Origin: Crocinitomicaceae bacterium
GTDB taxonomy: Bacteria > Bacteroidota > Bacteroidia > Flavobacteriales_D > Crocinitomicaceae
Direction: 5' to 3'
Length of the DNA: 64,000 nucleotides
Assembly: GCA_029249445.1 (NCBI GenBank)
Contig: JAQWHI010000019.1
Coordinates: 1-64,000 of the forward strand
Shown here: positions 35,595 through 44,080 of the stretch, one piece after another
How the letters are laid out: the number at the start of each line of letters is the position of its first letter
How positions within the stretch are numbered: position 1 is the first letter of the stretch
Notes under the pieces: model-generated
The model's input: the letters and a program-made list of their open reading frames with translations, nothing else
The model's database searches: none
What the model was told of the DNA's origin: nothing
Program-made: the position numbers and the translations under genes

Positions 35595-36243
35595 GGTTGT
35601 AAATGTTTTGCTACTTTTTTTACTCATTCCAACATTGCTTTTCTGTATTTATGTTGGATTTGACATGCCCATTTCATTCTTAAGGATGACAGGGCAAAAC
35701 CTTCCATTTCGTTTTGAAATTTTTCTCACTATCGGACTGTTTTTTATGGTTGTCATTTTGCGCAAAAGCTTCCGAAGATGGATGGGGATCAGAATTGTAA
35801 GTAAGGTCACAAAATTCAAATGGAATCAACCCGTTAGTAAAGACCGTAAATCGCGTGTTCGAACCTATTTACTTCTTGAAACAGCTGTTATGGCTTTCTC
35901 TGGTGTGGCACTCTACTCGATTACTGAAGAGGCACTTTTTCCGGCTCTTGCATTCTTGATCGGTGCACTGGACAATCTACTCATTGCACTAGTAAGTAAA
36001 TCCTACCGTGTTGGTTTGTCTTCAAAAGCATTGATTGTTGCAGATCGTGAAGTGGTAGTTATGTACTTTACTGGACTGCGAAAAGTAAGTGTTCATCAAC
36101 AAACCGTATTCTTTGACTACATCAAAAGTCTTCAACTCTCTTTTCCTTTGGACTGTATTCAAGAAGATGCCCGCGATGCATTTTTCGAAGTTTTGGAAGA
36201 GCAGATTGACCGCGATAAAGTCTTCTTTTCAAAAATCAAATAA
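35587..36243 (+). CDS. Hypothetical membrane protein
   Basis: 218 aa, family not recognised. About four membrane helices: 4-25, 43-62 and a pair across 94-135, with a basic cytoplasmic loop (SKDRKSRVRT) and a soluble C-terminal domain of about 80 residues. It begins inside the last codons of the DUF349 gene (8-nt overlap), so it belongs to that operon. Confidence 0.75.
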   Translation: MNRVVNVLLLFLLIPTLLFCIYVGFDMPISFLRMTGQNLPFRFEIFLTIGLFFMVVILRKSFRRWMGIRIVSKVTKFKWNQPVSKDRKSRVRTYLLLETAVMAFSGVALYSITEEALFPALAFLIGALDNLLIALVSKSYRVGLSSKALIVADREVVVMYFTGLRKVSVHQQTVFFDYIKSLQLSFPLDCIQEDARDAFFEVLEEQIDRDKVFFSKIK

Positions 36244-36282
36244 CCCATTCAGCTATCCCCTCATTTTTCTTACCTTAACAGG

Positions 36283-37305
36283 ATGAGGAAATTATCACGT
36301 CGAGAGGTTATTCCATTGATTGGTGGTGCTATTGCAACTGTACCGCTTCTTTCCTTTCGATCAATAGCAACTACAGATTCTACAATTCAAATCCCAAAAG
36401 GACTGAAAAAAGGTGATTTTATCGGTATTTGCGCACCCGCAGGAATTGTGAAATCGGAGAAAGAAATCTCTGAATTTGAAGACATATTGCATCGACTTGG
36501 ATTTAAAACAAAGCGAGCAACAAATAGCACAAACAAACACGGTTACTTTGCTGGAACTGATAAAGAACGTGCGGAAGGGTTTATGAAGTTAATACAAGAT
36601 AAGGACATTCGAGCTGTGTTTTTTATTCGCGGCGGCTGGGGATGTGCAAGATTACTTCCTTACATAAATTTCGAAACAATAGCAAAAAACCCAAAAATAA
36701 TAATGGGGTTTAGTGATGCTACAACCTTGCTCAATGCCATTTCAGTGCGATCTCGGCTTATTACATTCCATGGTCCCAGTGGAAACTCAACTTGGAATGA
36801 TTATTCACTAAAATATATTGAAGAACTTTTAATAAAAAAATCAAAGGTAAAGTATGAAAACAAACTGGGAGATGCCCCAATCAAAACCTATTCGGGGGGA
36901 CAATCAAAAGGAGCGCTCTTTGGAGGTAATCTTAGTGTAATTACAAGTCTTATTGGATCGGGGTACTTGCCAGATTGGAATGGAAAAATAGTGTTTTTAG
37001 AAGATGTAAAAGAAGAACCCTACCGCATCGATCGAATGCTTATGCAGATGAAGCTGAATGGGGTTTTTGATCAGGTCAATGGAATCATTCTTGGTAATTT
37101 CAGAAAGTGCTTTGCAGAGGAGCCCGAACATTCATTCACATTAGAAGAAATTTTTGAAGATTATTTCATGAATCATCCTGTTCCGGTATTCTATGGAGCT
37201 CAAATCGGACATACGCTGAACAAATTTACACTTCCTATTGGAGCAGATGTATTGATGGATGCAACGAATGGAACGATACAATTGATCCACCCTGCGGTCA
37301 AATAG
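36283..37305 (+). CDS. LD-carboxypeptidase (muramoyltetrapeptide carboxypeptidase, S66)
   Basis: 340 aa. Cuts the L,D bond at the terminal D-Ala of tetrapeptide stems in peptidoglycan recycling or trimming. Catalytic serine lies in MGFSDATTLL, the glutamate in VFLEDVKEEPYRIDRM, and the histidine in QIGHTLNKFTLPIG. Unlike cytoplasmic LdcA it carries an N-terminal sequence of Tat type, SRREVIPLIGG (R6, R7) with a hydrophobic stretch, so it probably acts in the periplasm. It begins 39 nt after the preceding membrane protein gene. Confidence 0.92.
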   Translation: MRKLSRREVIPLIGGAIATVPLLSFRSIATTDSTIQIPKGLKKGDFIGICAPAGIVKSEKEISEFEDILHRLGFKTKRATNSTNKHGYFAGTDKERAEGFMKLIQDKDIRAVFFIRGGWGCARLLPYINFETIAKNPKIIMGFSDATTLLNAISVRSRLITFHGPSGNSTWNDYSLKYIEELLIKKSKVKYENKLGDAPIKTYSGGQSKGALFGGNLSVITSLIGSGYLPDWNGKIVFLEDVKEEPYRIDRMLMQMKLNGVFDQVNGIILGNFRKCFAEEPEHSFTLEEIFEDYFMNHPVPVFYGAQIGHTLNKFTLPIGADVLMDATNGTIQLIHPAVK

Positions 37306-37323
37306 AAAAACTCAAATTCTTAA

Positions 37324-38085
37324 CTACCTCAGACAAAAACCCAATACAGAATCAGAAAATTGTGTTGGCGTTTCTGCGTGCACCCAATGGCCAGCACCTT
37401 GAATTGTAATTAATTCCCAGTCGAGAAACTTCTCTTCCAAAAGTTCAAGATCTTCATTGAGTATATAATTGGAAAGTGCGCCGCGAATGAACAAAGTAGG
37501 AATCACAACCTCATCGATAGTCAATGCCTCAAGAATATGTGCCATCTCACGTTCCAAAACAACAAAATTCATTCTCCACGCCAACTCGCCCTTGTCTTTC
37601 CAATACAAATTTTTCAATAAAAATTGTTTCACTCCATCAGATTCAATGTGGGGAGACATTTGCCTCTCAGCTTCTCTTCGAGCAGATACGTTTGATAAAT
37701 TCACAGCATGAATCCCTTTTAAAATATGTTCGTGGTGCATCGGGTATTGCTTGATTCCCATATCAACAACAATAATCTTTTCCAACAAAACGTCATAATG
37801 CTGAGCGAAACAAATCGCTACTTTCCCACCCATTGAGTGCCCCATTAAAATAATGTCAGAAAGCTGAAGGTCATCACACAATTCCTTTACGTCATCAGCC
37901 ATTTCCTTATAGGAAAAGGACTCACTCCAATCCGAGCGGCCATGATTCCGTAAATCTACAAGAATGACATGATAATATTCAGCAAATTTTTTTGCGTGGG
38001 TTTGCCAATTATCAGAAAACCCAAACAAGCCATGGAGAATGACAAGCGACTTTCCACTTCCCATTTCGCGATAATGCAGTTTCAT
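37324..38085 (-). CDS. Alpha/beta hydrolase (YbfF-like esterase)
   Basis: 253 aa. Oxyanion segment VILHGLFGFSDNW, nucleophile elbow GHSMGGKVA, acid in the region IPTLFIRGALSNYI, and terminal histidine in GAGHWVHAETP. The VDLRNHGRSD motif and size match YbfF-type thioesterase/esterases acting on short acyl substrates. No lipoprotein or export signal, so cytoplasmic. It converges with the LD-carboxypeptidase gene. Confidence 0.9.
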   Translation of the reverse strand: MKLHYREMGSGKSLVILHGLFGFSDNWQTHAKKFAEYYHVILVDLRNHGRSDWSESFSYKEMADDVKELCDDLQLSDIILMGHSMGGKVAICFAQHYDVLLEKIIVVDMGIKQYPMHHEHILKGIHAVNLSNVSARREAERQMSPHIESDGVKQFLLKNLYWKDKGELAWRMNFVVLEREMAHILEALTIDEVVIPTLFIRGALSNYILNEDLELLEEKFLDWELITIQGAGHWVHAETPTQFSDSVLGFCLR

Positions 38086-38104
38086 AAAAACGTCAAATTT
38101 GCCA

Positions 38105-38132
38105 CAAAGTTAAGGAATAAAAAAAGTCCCAA
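38105..38132 (-). promoter_or_regulatory. Promoter of the alpha/beta hydrolase: TTG, 17-nt spacer, TAACTTTG
   Basis: Minus-strand TTG at 38130-38132 and TAACTTTG at 38105-38112 (exact TAnnTTTG), 19 nt before ATG 38085. The remainder of the gap to 38279 shows nothing recognisable. Confidence 0.5.
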
Positions 38133-38279
38133 CGAAATCAATAAGACATTAATCGGTACTTCTCGAGGAACAACATTGAACCCCCTTGGCAACATGCATT
38201 CGGATAAATTTAGGAGCGCTCTCCACCACAACTCCTTCAACCAAATAGAATTTAATTAGGGTTGTTTGAACCAAGTAAA

Positions 38280-38675
38280 TTATTCCTTGAGTGGTTCAAT
38301 TGTAACTGAACCCACATCAAACTGTCCGCCGTTCATTTCTGACACAATATCAATGATTTTTTCGGCTGTTATTTTATTTTCATCGAAGGAAATCATTGCC
38401 AAATCAACAGCTCGATCTTCTTCAAAATCAAAATCACAATTCGCGACTGCTTTCGTAGCATTCAGTTCTTTACGAATAGCACCGCCGCATCCCATTTGAC
38501 AAACCATTCCCTCAAGATTCATTTTCAACAATTTAGTTGGGAGCACATCAACAGGCACCTCCTTTTTTTGTGACGTTAAATCTTGATTTACAGCAACTTC
38601 AACATGTGGAGTATCAGAGCTGCAGGATGCAACCACAAGAGTCAAAACAAAGGATATCAAAAAGGTAAATTTCAT
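38280..38675 (-). CDS. Heavy-metal-associated (HMA) domain lipoprotein
   Basis: 131 aa from ATG 38675. The start was chosen because a lipoprotein signal begins there (hydrophobic run, lipobox VASC, C18); an in-frame TTG at 38693 overlaps the -7 box. C-terminal HMA fold with the metal-binding loop GMVCQMGCGG: the two cysteines, C59 and C63, are spaced CxxxC rather than the usual CxxC, a variant common in Bacteroidota MerP-like proteins. Probably a periplasmic or outer-leaflet metal (copper-like) binding protein. No metal ATPase or regulator is adjacent. Confidence 0.85.
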   Translation of the reverse strand: MKFTFLISFVLTLVVASCSSDTPHVEVAVNQDLTSQKKEVPVDVLPTKLLKMNLEGMVCQMGCGGAIRKELNATKAVANCDFDFEEDRAVDLAMISFDENKITAEKIIDIVSEMNGGQFDVGSVTIEPLKE

Positions 38676-38690
38676 AAAATAAGGTTTGTA

Positions 38691-38698
38691 CAAAGGTA
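38691..38698 (-). promoter_or_regulatory. -7 box (TACCTTTG) of the HMA lipoprotein gene
   Basis: Exact TAnnTTTG, 15 nt before ATG 38675; it supports the ATG over the upstream TTG. Confidence 0.45.
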
Positions 38699-38806
38699 AA
38701 TGAAATTCACTAGTTGTCGCAGTAATGATTGTTAAAATTGAAAAAACAGATGGGCATTTTTACCTCTGAAAAAAGAAATTTAATCGTAATTTTACAAAAA
38801 AAATTA

Positions 38807-39415
38807 ATGAAGATCAAGACCGCATCTTTTGTGATTTCAAACACAGATATTTCCAAGTGCCCGCAAGATGGGAAACCGGAATATGCATTTATTGGGCGGT
38901 CCAATGTCGGTAAGTCTTCATTAATTAATATGCTCACCAACAACAAAAAGCTTGCGAAAACCTCAGGTAAACCTGGGAAGACACAGCTCATCAATCATTT
39001 CATTATTAACGATGAATGGTACTTGGTCGATCTGCCTGGTTATGGATATGCAAAGTCCTCTAAGACAAATCGTGCAGAATGGGAAAAGTTCATTGTTAAA
39101 TACCTTACTAAAAGAGAAGAGTTGGTCAATGTTTTTGTTTTGATTGATTCACGATTGGAACCTCAGAAAATCGATTTAGAATTCATGAATTGGTGTGGAG
39201 AAAAACAAATTCCATTTTCAATGGTATTTACGAAAATAGACAAACTATCCAGTTCTTTGCTGCAAAAAAACTTAGCAAAATATAAAAAGGAAATGCTCAA
39301 ACAATGGGAATCACTTCCCCCAGTTTATACGACATCAAGTGAATCAAAATTTGGTCGTGAACGCTTGTTAAATTACATTGAACAGATCAATCTTGCGATT
39401 GAAGAACAAAGCTAA
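38807..39415 (+). CDS. engB: Ribosome biogenesis GTP-binding protein YihA/YsxC (EngB)
   Basis: 202 aa from ATG 38807; an upstream in-frame extension is rejected because the family starts at [11 protein letters not shown] and a TAATTTTA box lies at 38787-38794. GTPase motifs: G1 [11 protein letters not shown] (30-38), G3 DLPGYGYA, G4 TKID and G5 near TSSESK. It helps assemble the large ribosomal subunit. It is divergent from the HMA lipoprotein. Confidence 0.95.
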   Translation: MKIKTASFVISNTDISKCPQDGKPEYAFIGRSNVGKSSLINMLTNNKKLAKTSGKPGKTQLINHFIINDEWYLVDLPGYGYAKSSKTNRAEWEKFIVKYLTKREELVNVFVLIDSRLEPQKIDLEFMNWCGEKQIPFSMVFTKIDKLSSSLLQKNLAKYKKEMLKQWESLPPVYTTSSESKFGRERLLNYIEQINLAIEEQS

Positions 39416-39437
39416 GGTATTCATAATGTCTTTTAAA

Positions 39438-39453
39438 TGTGACCTTTGTCACG
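39438..39453. promoter_or_regulatory. CRP/FNR-type dyad before the MBL/rhodanese gene
   Basis: TGTGA-N6-TCACG (perfect inner arms GTGAC/GTCAC with a CTTT spacer) matches the E. coli CRP half-site pattern in 9 of 10 positions. It ends 47 nt before ATG 39501, a typical operator position. A -7-like TAAATTTT lies at 39489-39496. Whether a CRP/FNR family protein of this organism reads this motif is unknown. Confidence 0.45.
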
Positions 39454-39500
39454 TTTCCGAAGTCATTAAATTCCGAGATTTGTTTGAATAAATTTTTAAA

Positions 39501-40901
39501 ATGAAAATAGAACAATTATATACAAAATGTCTAGCTGAAGCCGCATATTACATTGAAAGTAACGGTGAGGTCGCAATTATTGATCCGTTAAGAGAAACCG
39601 ATCCATACATAAAAATGGCAATGGATGATGCAGCAACGATCAAGTATATTTTTGAAACCCACTTTCATGCTGATTTTGTTTCGGGTCATGTAGATTTGGC
39701 GAATAAAACCGGAGCTTCTATCGTATACGGTCCAACAGCAAATCCAGGTTTTGATGCCATCATTGCTAAAGACAATCAAGAATTCAGAATTGGAAATGTG
39801 CGCTTAAAAGTTTTACATACTCCCGGCCATACGCAGGAGTCATCAACGTTCTTACTGATCGACGAAGAAGGGAATGAAACAGCTATTTTCACAGGAGACA
39901 CATTATTCCTAGGTGATGTAGGGCGTCCTGACTTAGCAGTTAAAACAGACCTTACAAGAAATGAATTGGCAGGAATGCTTTTTGATTCGTTGCGGAATAA
40001 AATAATGCCTCTATCAGATGAATTAACTGTTTATCCTGCCCATGGCGCAGGCTCAGCTTGTGGTAAAAATATGAGTTCTGAAACTGTGGGTAAGCTCGGC
40101 GAGCAGAAAGAAACAAATTATGCACTTCGTCCAGACATGACCAAAGAAGAGTTCATTAAAGAAGTGACAGACGGTATTTTACCTCCACCACAATACTTCC
40201 CGAAGAATGCAATAATGAACAAAATGGGATACGGTGCTTATGATGCTGTTCTGGCAAACGGTAATCATGCGCTCAATTTAGATGAATTCAATGAAGAAAT
40301 CGAAAATGGAGCATTGGTTCTAGATGTCAGGTCCCAAGGTGAATTTATTAAAGGATACATTCCAAACTCTCTTTTCATTGGACTGGACGGGACTTTTGCA
40401 ATGTGGGTCGGTGCTCTCATTGAAGACCTCAACCAAAAGCTTATTTTGATTGTCCCAGAAGGAAGAGAAGAAGAGGCCGTTAAACGTCTCGCACGCGTTG
40501 GTTACGACAATACTATCGGCTATTTAAAGGGAGGCGTAGCGACCTACAAGAATGCAGGGAATAACTTAGAAACAATCACTTCAGTTTCAAGTGAAACGCT
40601 CGCTAAAGAATACGATGGGGCAGCGATTATTGATGTTCGTAAACCAGGTGAATTTGAGGCAGAACATGTAGAAAATGCGACTACCCTGCCGCTAGATTAC
40701 CTAAACGACAATTTAACTGTATTGAATAAAAATAAATCCTATCATATTCATTGTGCCGGAGGATACAGAAGTGTGATTGCTATTTCTCTTTTGAAAAAGA
40801 ATGGCTACACAAACTTAATCGATGTTGCAGGTGGATTTGCTGCATTAAGTGAGACTGCCATTCCTAAAACGACTTATGTTTGTCCCACAACCTTGAAATA
40901 A
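39501..40901 (+). CDS. Metallo-beta-lactamase fold / double rhodanese protein (persulfide dioxygenase-like)
   Basis: 466 aa. N-terminal MBL domain of the ETHE1/glyoxalase II class with THFHADFVSGH, HTPGHTQESS, GDTLFLGDVGRPDL and YPAHGAGSACG; two rhodanese domains follow (about 265-355 and 365-460). The first rhodanese has no cysteine at its active loop (LIVPEGREE), the second has HCAGGYRS with the catalytic cysteine. Such fusions oxidise glutathione or protein persulfide and relay sulfane sulfur in sulfide detoxification. A CRP/FNR-like dyad lies upstream, a terminator follows at 40918-40949. Confidence 0.92.
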   Translation: MKIEQLYTKCLAEAAYYIESNGEVAIIDPLRETDPYIKMAMDDAATIKYIFETHFHADFVSGHVDLANKTGASIVYGPTANPGFDAIIAKDNQEFRIGNVRLKVLHTPGHTQESSTFLLIDEEGNETAIFTGDTLFLGDVGRPDLAVKTDLTRNELAGMLFDSLRNKIMPLSDELTVYPAHGAGSACGKNMSSETVGKLGEQKETNYALRPDMTKEEFIKEVTDGILPPPQYFPKNAIMNKMGYGAYDAVLANGNHALNLDEFNEEIENGALVLDVRSQGEFIKGYIPNSLFIGLDGTFAMWVGALIEDLNQKLILIVPEGREEEAVKRLARVGYDNTIGYLKGGVATYKNAGNNLETITSVSSETLAKEYDGAAIIDVRKPGEFEAEHVENATTLPLDYLNDNLTVLNKNKSYHIHCAGGYRSVIAISLLKKNGYTNLIDVAGGFAALSETAIPKTTYVCPTTLK

Positions 40902-40917
40902 TACTTAAAAAATAGTG

Positions 40918-40949
40918 AAAGCCTCGACGATAAATGTCGGGGCTTTTTT
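40918..40949 (+). terminator. Rho-independent terminator after the MBL/rhodanese gene
   Basis: Stem AGCCTCGAC (920-928) pairs fully with GTCGGGGCT (936-944, one T-G pair), extended by A-T pairs to 918, loop GATAAAT, then a T run to 949. Confidence 0.88.
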
Positions 40950-40956
40950 AATTTTA
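40949..40956 (+). promoter_or_regulatory. -7-like box (TAATTTTA), 4 nt before glyS
   Basis: One base off TAnnTTTG, placed between the terminator T tract and ATG 40961, leaving 4 nt. It is the only box-like sequence between the terminator and the gene. Confidence 0.35.
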
Positions 40957-40960
40957 CACC

Positions 40961-42493
40961 ATGCAAAAAGAAGACAACCTAAAAGATATCATTTCGCACG
41001 CGAAAGAATATGGATTTGTATTCCCTTCATCTGAAATATATGATGGGTTATCAGCAACTTACGATTACGGTCAATTGGGGGCTGAATTAAAAAACAACAT
41101 TAAATCCTATTGGTGGAAATCAATGGTTCAAATGCACGAAAATATTTTAGGAATCGATTCTGCCATCTTCATGCATCCTACAACATGGAAAGCATCAGGT
41201 CACGTTGATGCTTTTAATGACCCATTAATAGACAATAAAGATTCGAAAAAAAGATACCGTGCTGATGTACTCATTGAAGAGCATATCGAGAAAATTCGTT
41301 CAAAAATTGACAAAGACGTCAAAAAAGGAATCAAACGATTTGGCGATACATTTGATAAAGAACAATTTTTAGCAACAAATCCAAATGTTCTCAGAAATCA
41401 AGCCAAAATTAACGATATTGAACAGCGCATGAGAGAAACACTCGGGAAGGAAAACCTCGAAGGTGTTTACAACCTAATCATGGATTTAGATATTTCGTGC
41501 CCAATCTCTGGAACTAAAAACTGGACTGAAGTCCGCCAATTTAATCTGATGTTCTCAACAGAATTGGGCTCTGTTTCTGGTGATGCATCAAAAATCTATT
41601 TGCGGCCTGAAACCGCTCAAGGTATTTTTGTGAACTACCTTAATGTTCAAAAAACAGGTAGAATGAAGATTCCATTTGGTATTGCTCAAATTGGAAAAGC
41701 CTTCAGAAATGAAATTGTTGCAAGGCAATTTATTTTTAGAATGCGTGAATTTGAACAAATGGAAATGCAATTTTTTGTCCGCCCAGGAGAGGAAATGAAA
41801 TGGTATGACTACTGGAAAGAGCAGCGTATCAAATGGCACAAAAAACTGGGGCTTGGAGAACAGAATTACAGATTTCACGATCACATTAAACTGGCGCATT
41901 ATGCCAATGCAGCCGCTGATATTGAGTTTAATTTTCCGATGGGATTCAAAGAACTGGAAGGAATTCACTCAAGAACTGACTTTGACCTCAAACAACATGA
42001 AGCGCACTCTGGAAAGAAGCTACAATATTTTGATCCTGAAATCAATGAAAACTATGTCCCTTATGTCGTCGAAACATCAATCGGGTTGGATCGAATGTTT
42101 CTAGCCGTATTGAGTTCATCTTTTAAGAACGAAGACTTAGGAGATGGGAAAACTAGGGCTGTCCTTTCAATTCCTCCAGCTTTAGCGCCGTACAAAGTTG
42201 CAGTAATGCCGCTGACTAAAAAAGACGGTCTACCAGAAAAGGCACGCGAAATAATGAATACATTAAAACTCAATCACAATTGTGCATTCGACGAAAAAGA
42301 TTCTCCAGGAAAACGGTATCGCCGACAGGACGCAATTGGAACACCATATTGCGTAATGGTCGATCACCAGACCATGGAGGATGAAACAGTGACAATTCGA
42401 GATCGCGATACAATGGAGCAAGACCGAGTAAAAATAAGTGAATTGGCCAACATTATTGATGGAAAAGTTTCAATGACAAACCTCTTGACTTAA
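40961..42493 (+). CDS. glyS: Glycyl-tRNA synthetase (single-chain class II)
   Basis: 510 aa, the homodimeric type. Opens with LKDIISHAKEYGFVFPSSEIY; family motifs DYGQLGAELKNN, SVSGDASKIYLRPETAQGIF (motif 2 region), MREFEQMEMQFFVRPGEE, VVETSIGLDRMFL (motif 3), and a C-terminal anticodon-binding domain with YRRQDAIGTPYCVMVD. It charges glycine to tRNA-Gly. Starts right after the terminator, so it is transcribed on its own. Confidence 0.96.
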   Translation: MQKEDNLKDIISHAKEYGFVFPSSEIYDGLSATYDYGQLGAELKNNIKSYWWKSMVQMHENILGIDSAIFMHPTTWKASGHVDAFNDPLIDNKDSKKRYRADVLIEEHIEKIRSKIDKDVKKGIKRFGDTFDKEQFLATNPNVLRNQAKINDIEQRMRETLGKENLEGVYNLIMDLDISCPISGTKNWTEVRQFNLMFSTELGSVSGDASKIYLRPETAQGIFVNYLNVQKTGRMKIPFGIAQIGKAFRNEIVARQFIFRMREFEQMEMQFFVRPGEEMKWYDYWKEQRIKWHKKLGLGEQNYRFHDHIKLAHYANAAADIEFNFPMGFKELEGIHSRTDFDLKQHEAHSGKKLQYFDPEINENYVPYVVETSIGLDRMFLAVLSSSFKNEDLGDGKTRAVLSIPPALAPYKVAVMPLTKKDGLPEKAREIMNTLKLNHNCAFDEKDSPGKRYRRQDAIGTPYCVMVDHQTMEDETVTIRDRDTMEQDRVKISELANIIDGKVSMTNLLT

Positions 42494-42524
42494 CTGAATT
42501 TAATTCAGCACATTTTTCAATTTC

Positions 42525-42731
42525 TTATTTTCCACGAATTACTTGGATGACAACGGCTACTAATACAATCCAGGGCAAACCATGTATCAAACAATCGATC
42601 CAATCTATGGTTAGCATCTTACGTCCAAACCAGATATTTTTGATTTGCTTCCAAATATGAGGTTCTGGAGAAAATGGTGCCAGTCCGAGTGTGCAAACAG
42701 CGACAACTGTAATCCCGAGGTATTTTTTCAT
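42525..42731 (-). CDS. Small membrane protein coupled to the fatty-acid-hydroxylase gene
   Basis: 68 aa, family not recognised. An N-terminal hydrophobic segment (about 4-19), a basic middle part (WKQIKNIWFGRKML) and a C-terminal helix (about 50-65). Its ATG overlaps the stop of the preceding hydroxylase gene in an ATGA junction, which indicates translational coupling and a real gene despite the small size. Confidence 0.65.
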   Translation of the reverse strand: MKKYLGITVVAVCTLGLAPFSPEPHIWKQIKNIWFGRKMLTIDWIDCLIHGLPWIVLVAVVIQVIRGK

Positions 42732-43612
42732 TTTCTCTTTCTGAAAGGTTCAATGAGCTGCCCGAAAAAACTGTCTGGGTAATGTTCGTCGTTCGCAAAC
42801 CCAAGTTCTATATCACGACCAGACGACGGAACATAACTTGTACCAAATAAATAATCCCAAATGCTCAATGAAATTGCAAAATTCATCCCGTTTGGATGGG
42901 ATTTTGGAAACTCTTTTGCGTGATGCCAAATGTGCATTTTCGGGTTGTTAAGCAGATACCTAAGAGGTCCATAATCTAAGTTCAAATTGGCATGATTCAA
43001 ATGCCCAATTAGTACAGATATGTAATAGATGTAAAAAATATTTTCAAATTGAAACCCGAACAATAAAGATACAACTACATACTTCGCAGGTCTATACACC
43101 ATGTTTTCAACAAAATGATAGCGGAGGTGTGCTGCAAAACCCATTTCCTTTACAGAATGATGGATTTTATGAAATCTCCATAAAAATGGAACCCTGTGTA
43201 ACAGCATGTGGACACACCATTGAACAAAATCAATGATAACAAAAAACAATGCCATTTGAGTCAACCAATGAACATTTGAAAAATCAACTAGAACGCCTCC
43301 TTTATAGCCGAGTATGGCCGTAAAATCACTAAACAATAAATAGGTCACTTTTACGAGTGCTGCAAAAGCGATCACATCAAAAATGTAGAAATTGAAAAAC
43401 ATGTAGAACGTATCCATCCAGAAATCCTTTCGTATTCTGTTCTGATTTCTGCGCCATGGCAATAATACTTCCAATCCCCAAATAATCAGAGAAATAGAAA
43501 TTAAGAAATAAAGGCCATTCAAATATCCCTTTCCAAGAGGATCAGTAACAAGTTTCCATAGATAGTTTAATGAAGATTCGTAGGCACTTGATATGACTTC
43601 GAGGTAATCCAT
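42728..43612 (-). CDS. Sterol desaturase / fatty acid hydroxylase superfamily membrane enzyme
   Basis: 294 aa with about four membrane helices. Di-iron histidine clusters are visible: H135-MLL-H139, H148-KIH-H (FHKIHH), HLNHAN and MHIWHHAKE, the pattern of ERG3/FA_hydroxylase enzymes that hydroxylate or desaturate lipids at the membrane surface. Substrate unknown. Downstream and overlapping is the 68-aa membrane protein. Confidence 0.92.
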   Translation of the reverse strand: MDYLEVISSAYESSLNYLWKLVTDPLGKGYLNGLYFLISISLIIWGLEVLLPWRRNQNRIRKDFWMDTFYMFFNFYIFDVIAFAALVKVTYLLFSDFTAILGYKGGVLVDFSNVHWLTQMALFFVIIDFVQWCVHMLLHRVPFLWRFHKIHHSVKEMGFAAHLRYHFVENMVYRPAKYVVVSLLFGFQFENIFYIYYISVLIGHLNHANLNLDYGPLRYLLNNPKMHIWHHAKEFPKSHPNGMNFAISLSIWDYLFGTSYVPSSGRDIELGFANDEHYPDSFFGQLIEPFRKRK

Positions 43613-43628
43613 TCAAAGAATTTTTATG

Positions 43629-43659
43629 CAAAGGTAACTCATTCTAACACAACTAACAA
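43629..43659 (-). promoter_or_regulatory. Promoter of the hydroxylase: TTG, 20-nt spacer, TACCTTTG
   Basis: TTG (43657-43659) and exact TAnnTTTG (43629-43636) on the minus strand with a 20-nt spacer, 16 nt before ATG 43612. One of the best promoter matches here. Confidence 0.6.
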
Positions 43660-43703
43660 GGAGATTTTAAACTTAGGGAAAGTCCCTCTAATTTAAAGAT
43701 TGG

Positions 43704-44009
43704 TTATTCAAAATGAGAAAAAATTAGCTTCGTCCATGCCCCAGCGTTGTATGCCTCAATTCCAGCGGACTTTAATTGTCCTTTGGCAATTCCTGATCGC
43801 ATTCCTGATGCACACACACAAATAACTGCAACTTTTCGTTCTTTAATTTGATTCACTCTACCCCCTAATGTTGCGAGTGGAATGTTCTCTGATCCCGGAA
43901 GAGCTCCCATTGAAAATTCTCCAGGATTTCGAACGTCAATAACAATTGCACCATCCTCCAAAAGCTTTTTATAATCTGTTTTTTTGAATAAATTTTGAAA
44001 CATATACAT
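43704..44009 (-). CDS. Single-domain rhodanese
   Basis: 101 aa from the ATG at 44009 (a second ATG two codons on, at 44003, is equally possible). Complete rhodanese fold with IDVRNPGEFSMGALPGSENIPL and active-site cysteine in VCVCASGMRSG. GlpE/PspE-like sulfur transferase without export signal, so cytoplasmic. A minus-strand TATTTTTG at 44018-44025, 8 nt upstream, is its likely -7 box. Confidence 0.9.
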   Translation of the reverse strand: MYMFQNLFKKTDYKKLLEDGAIVIDVRNPGEFSMGALPGSENIPLATLGGRVNQIKERKVAVICVCASGMRSGIAKGQLKSAGIEAYNAGAWTKLIFSHFE

Positions 44010-44080
44010 CGTTTTTTCAAAAATAGACGTAAGCTGTTACATCCATTGTAACATAAGTTTCAATGGGTTTATTTCTTTCA

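Noticed and set aside
35841-35900. T-loop-like GTTCGAACC sequence suggesting a tRNA
   Set aside because: It is within a protein-coding gene and no acceptor or anticodon stem can be drawn. No convincing tRNA was found anywhere in the window.
38113-38279. Intergenic space between the alpha/beta hydrolase promoter and the HMA lipoprotein gene
   Set aside because: Searched for hairpins, repeats and short frames and found nothing that stands out.
38807-38812. Upstream in-frame start of EngB at 38729
   Set aside because: The extra 26 residues are lysine-rich without family support and cover a promoter-like box.
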